Of a stretch of DNA of 64,000 bases, positions 63,792 through 64,000 are shown in pieces. This stretch comes from Acidovorax sp. GBBC 1281. GTDB taxonomy: Bacteria; Pseudomonadota; Gammaproteobacteria; Burkholderiales; Burkholderiaceae_C. A program made the position numbers and the translations under genes. Location: contig NZ_CP097269.1 of NCBI RefSeq assembly GCF_028473645.1, forward strand, positions 3,800,001-3,864,000, read 5' to 3'. The notes beneath the pieces were generated by a model. It had not been told where the DNA came from. It searched no databases and saw only the letters and a program-made list of their open reading frames with translations. The first letter of the stretch is position 1; each line of letters opens with the position of its first letter.

Positions 63792-63968
63792 GGCTTTTGC
63801 AAAAACGGCGACGGGCCCGGCCCAACGGACCGGCACCCTTTCGAACCCGGCAGCGTAGCCCATCGGCAGGCGGCGAACCACCAGCGCAGTGACGCAGTTG
63901 TAAATGGCCTACACCGCCCGGCCCCCTCGCTCCGTGAGAATGGTTTCAATTCCACCCCGGGCGCGCCC

Positions 63969-64000
63969 ATGCCACCCCCCTCCTCCACCCGCCGCTGGGA
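63969..64000 (+). CDS. possible start of an unknown gene, cut by window end
   Basis: An ATG opens MPPPSSTRRW in the last 32 bases, divergent from the alpha-2-macroglobulin gene. Too short to judge; there is no ribosome site of note. Confidence 0.2.
   Translation, partial: MPPPSSTRRW

Noticed and set aside
1..64000. CRISPR array or complete insertion sequence
   Set aside because: No regularly spaced repeats with unique spacers and no transposase gene were seen. The only mobile-element proteins are the DUF4224 protein and the integrase.

Overview
The window is chromosomal DNA of high G+C content from a beta-proteobacterium, most likely the family Comamonadaceae (Acidovorax/Paracidovorax type). 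This is inferred from gene content: several LysR regulators, a Bug-type solute receptor, a GcdR-GcdH-CoA transferase cluster, MipA and porin-type outer-membrane proteins, and a dispersed TTGCTAT...ATAGCAA repeat. No 16S or other definitive marker is present, so the genus is not proven.

1-3.6 kb is the right end of an integrative element. Six genes overlap stop-to-start: four uncharacterised proteins (two of them related to each other), a DUF4224 protein and a tyrosine integrase carrying a -1 frameshift. The element ends at a displaced 3' half of a tRNA-Leu(CAA) gene (3528-3585). 3.7-5.6 kb holds small stress-type genes on the minus strand: CsbD, a 30-residue membrane peptide, a 'plasmid stabilization'-type protein and hypotheticals.

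5.6-9.3 kb is a glutarate/glutaryl-CoA module (LysR regulator, glutaryl-CoA dehydrogenase, CaiB/BaiF CoA-transferase). 9.5-12.2 kb has a chemoreceptor and CheV. 12.3-20.6 kb mixes envelope lipoproteins (one frameshifted), an SDR enzyme, a ferredoxin-reductase, a 20-cysteine copper-storage protein, a Bug receptor, and a GlxA-type regulator divergent from an isochorismatase-like hydrolase. 20.6-26.9 kb is core: the minus-strand run hda - HAD phosphatase - pcnB - folK, divergent from purM and an AI-2E-type exporter.

26.9-38.4 kb holds a PHB-depolymerase-like esterase, a second isochorismatase/DUF1272/GlxA-regulator operon, an HxlR regulator facing a MoaF-like protein and porin, argC divergent from a LysR gene, DUF2809, dinB and a second chemoreceptor. 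38.6-41.7 kb is a four-gene minus-strand set: ECF sigma factor, RskA-type anti-sigma, DUF3034 outer-membrane barrel and an exported truncated hemoglobin. 42-46.4 kb contains a frameshifted mlaA, a two-component system, a TetR fragment and MipA.

46.6-64 kb holds an FMN-dependent hydroxy-acid oxidase, an EamA exporter, pbpC and, about 6.4 kb away on the same strand, the 1993-residue alpha-2-macroglobulin that is adjacent to pbpC in E. coli. Between them lie an orphan T6SS immunity/effector pair (Tai4/Tae4), stress proteins (HPF-like, TerB-like), an NhaR-like regulator with a perfect T-N11-A site, and a TRAP receptor. The best candidates for something little described are the sigma/anti-sigma/DUF3034/exported-hemoglobin set, the repeat-derived segment inside pbpC, and the two related unknown proteins in the integrative element. 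Three genes carry single -1 shifts at 4-base homopolymers, so sequencing error must be excluded before calling them pseudogenes.
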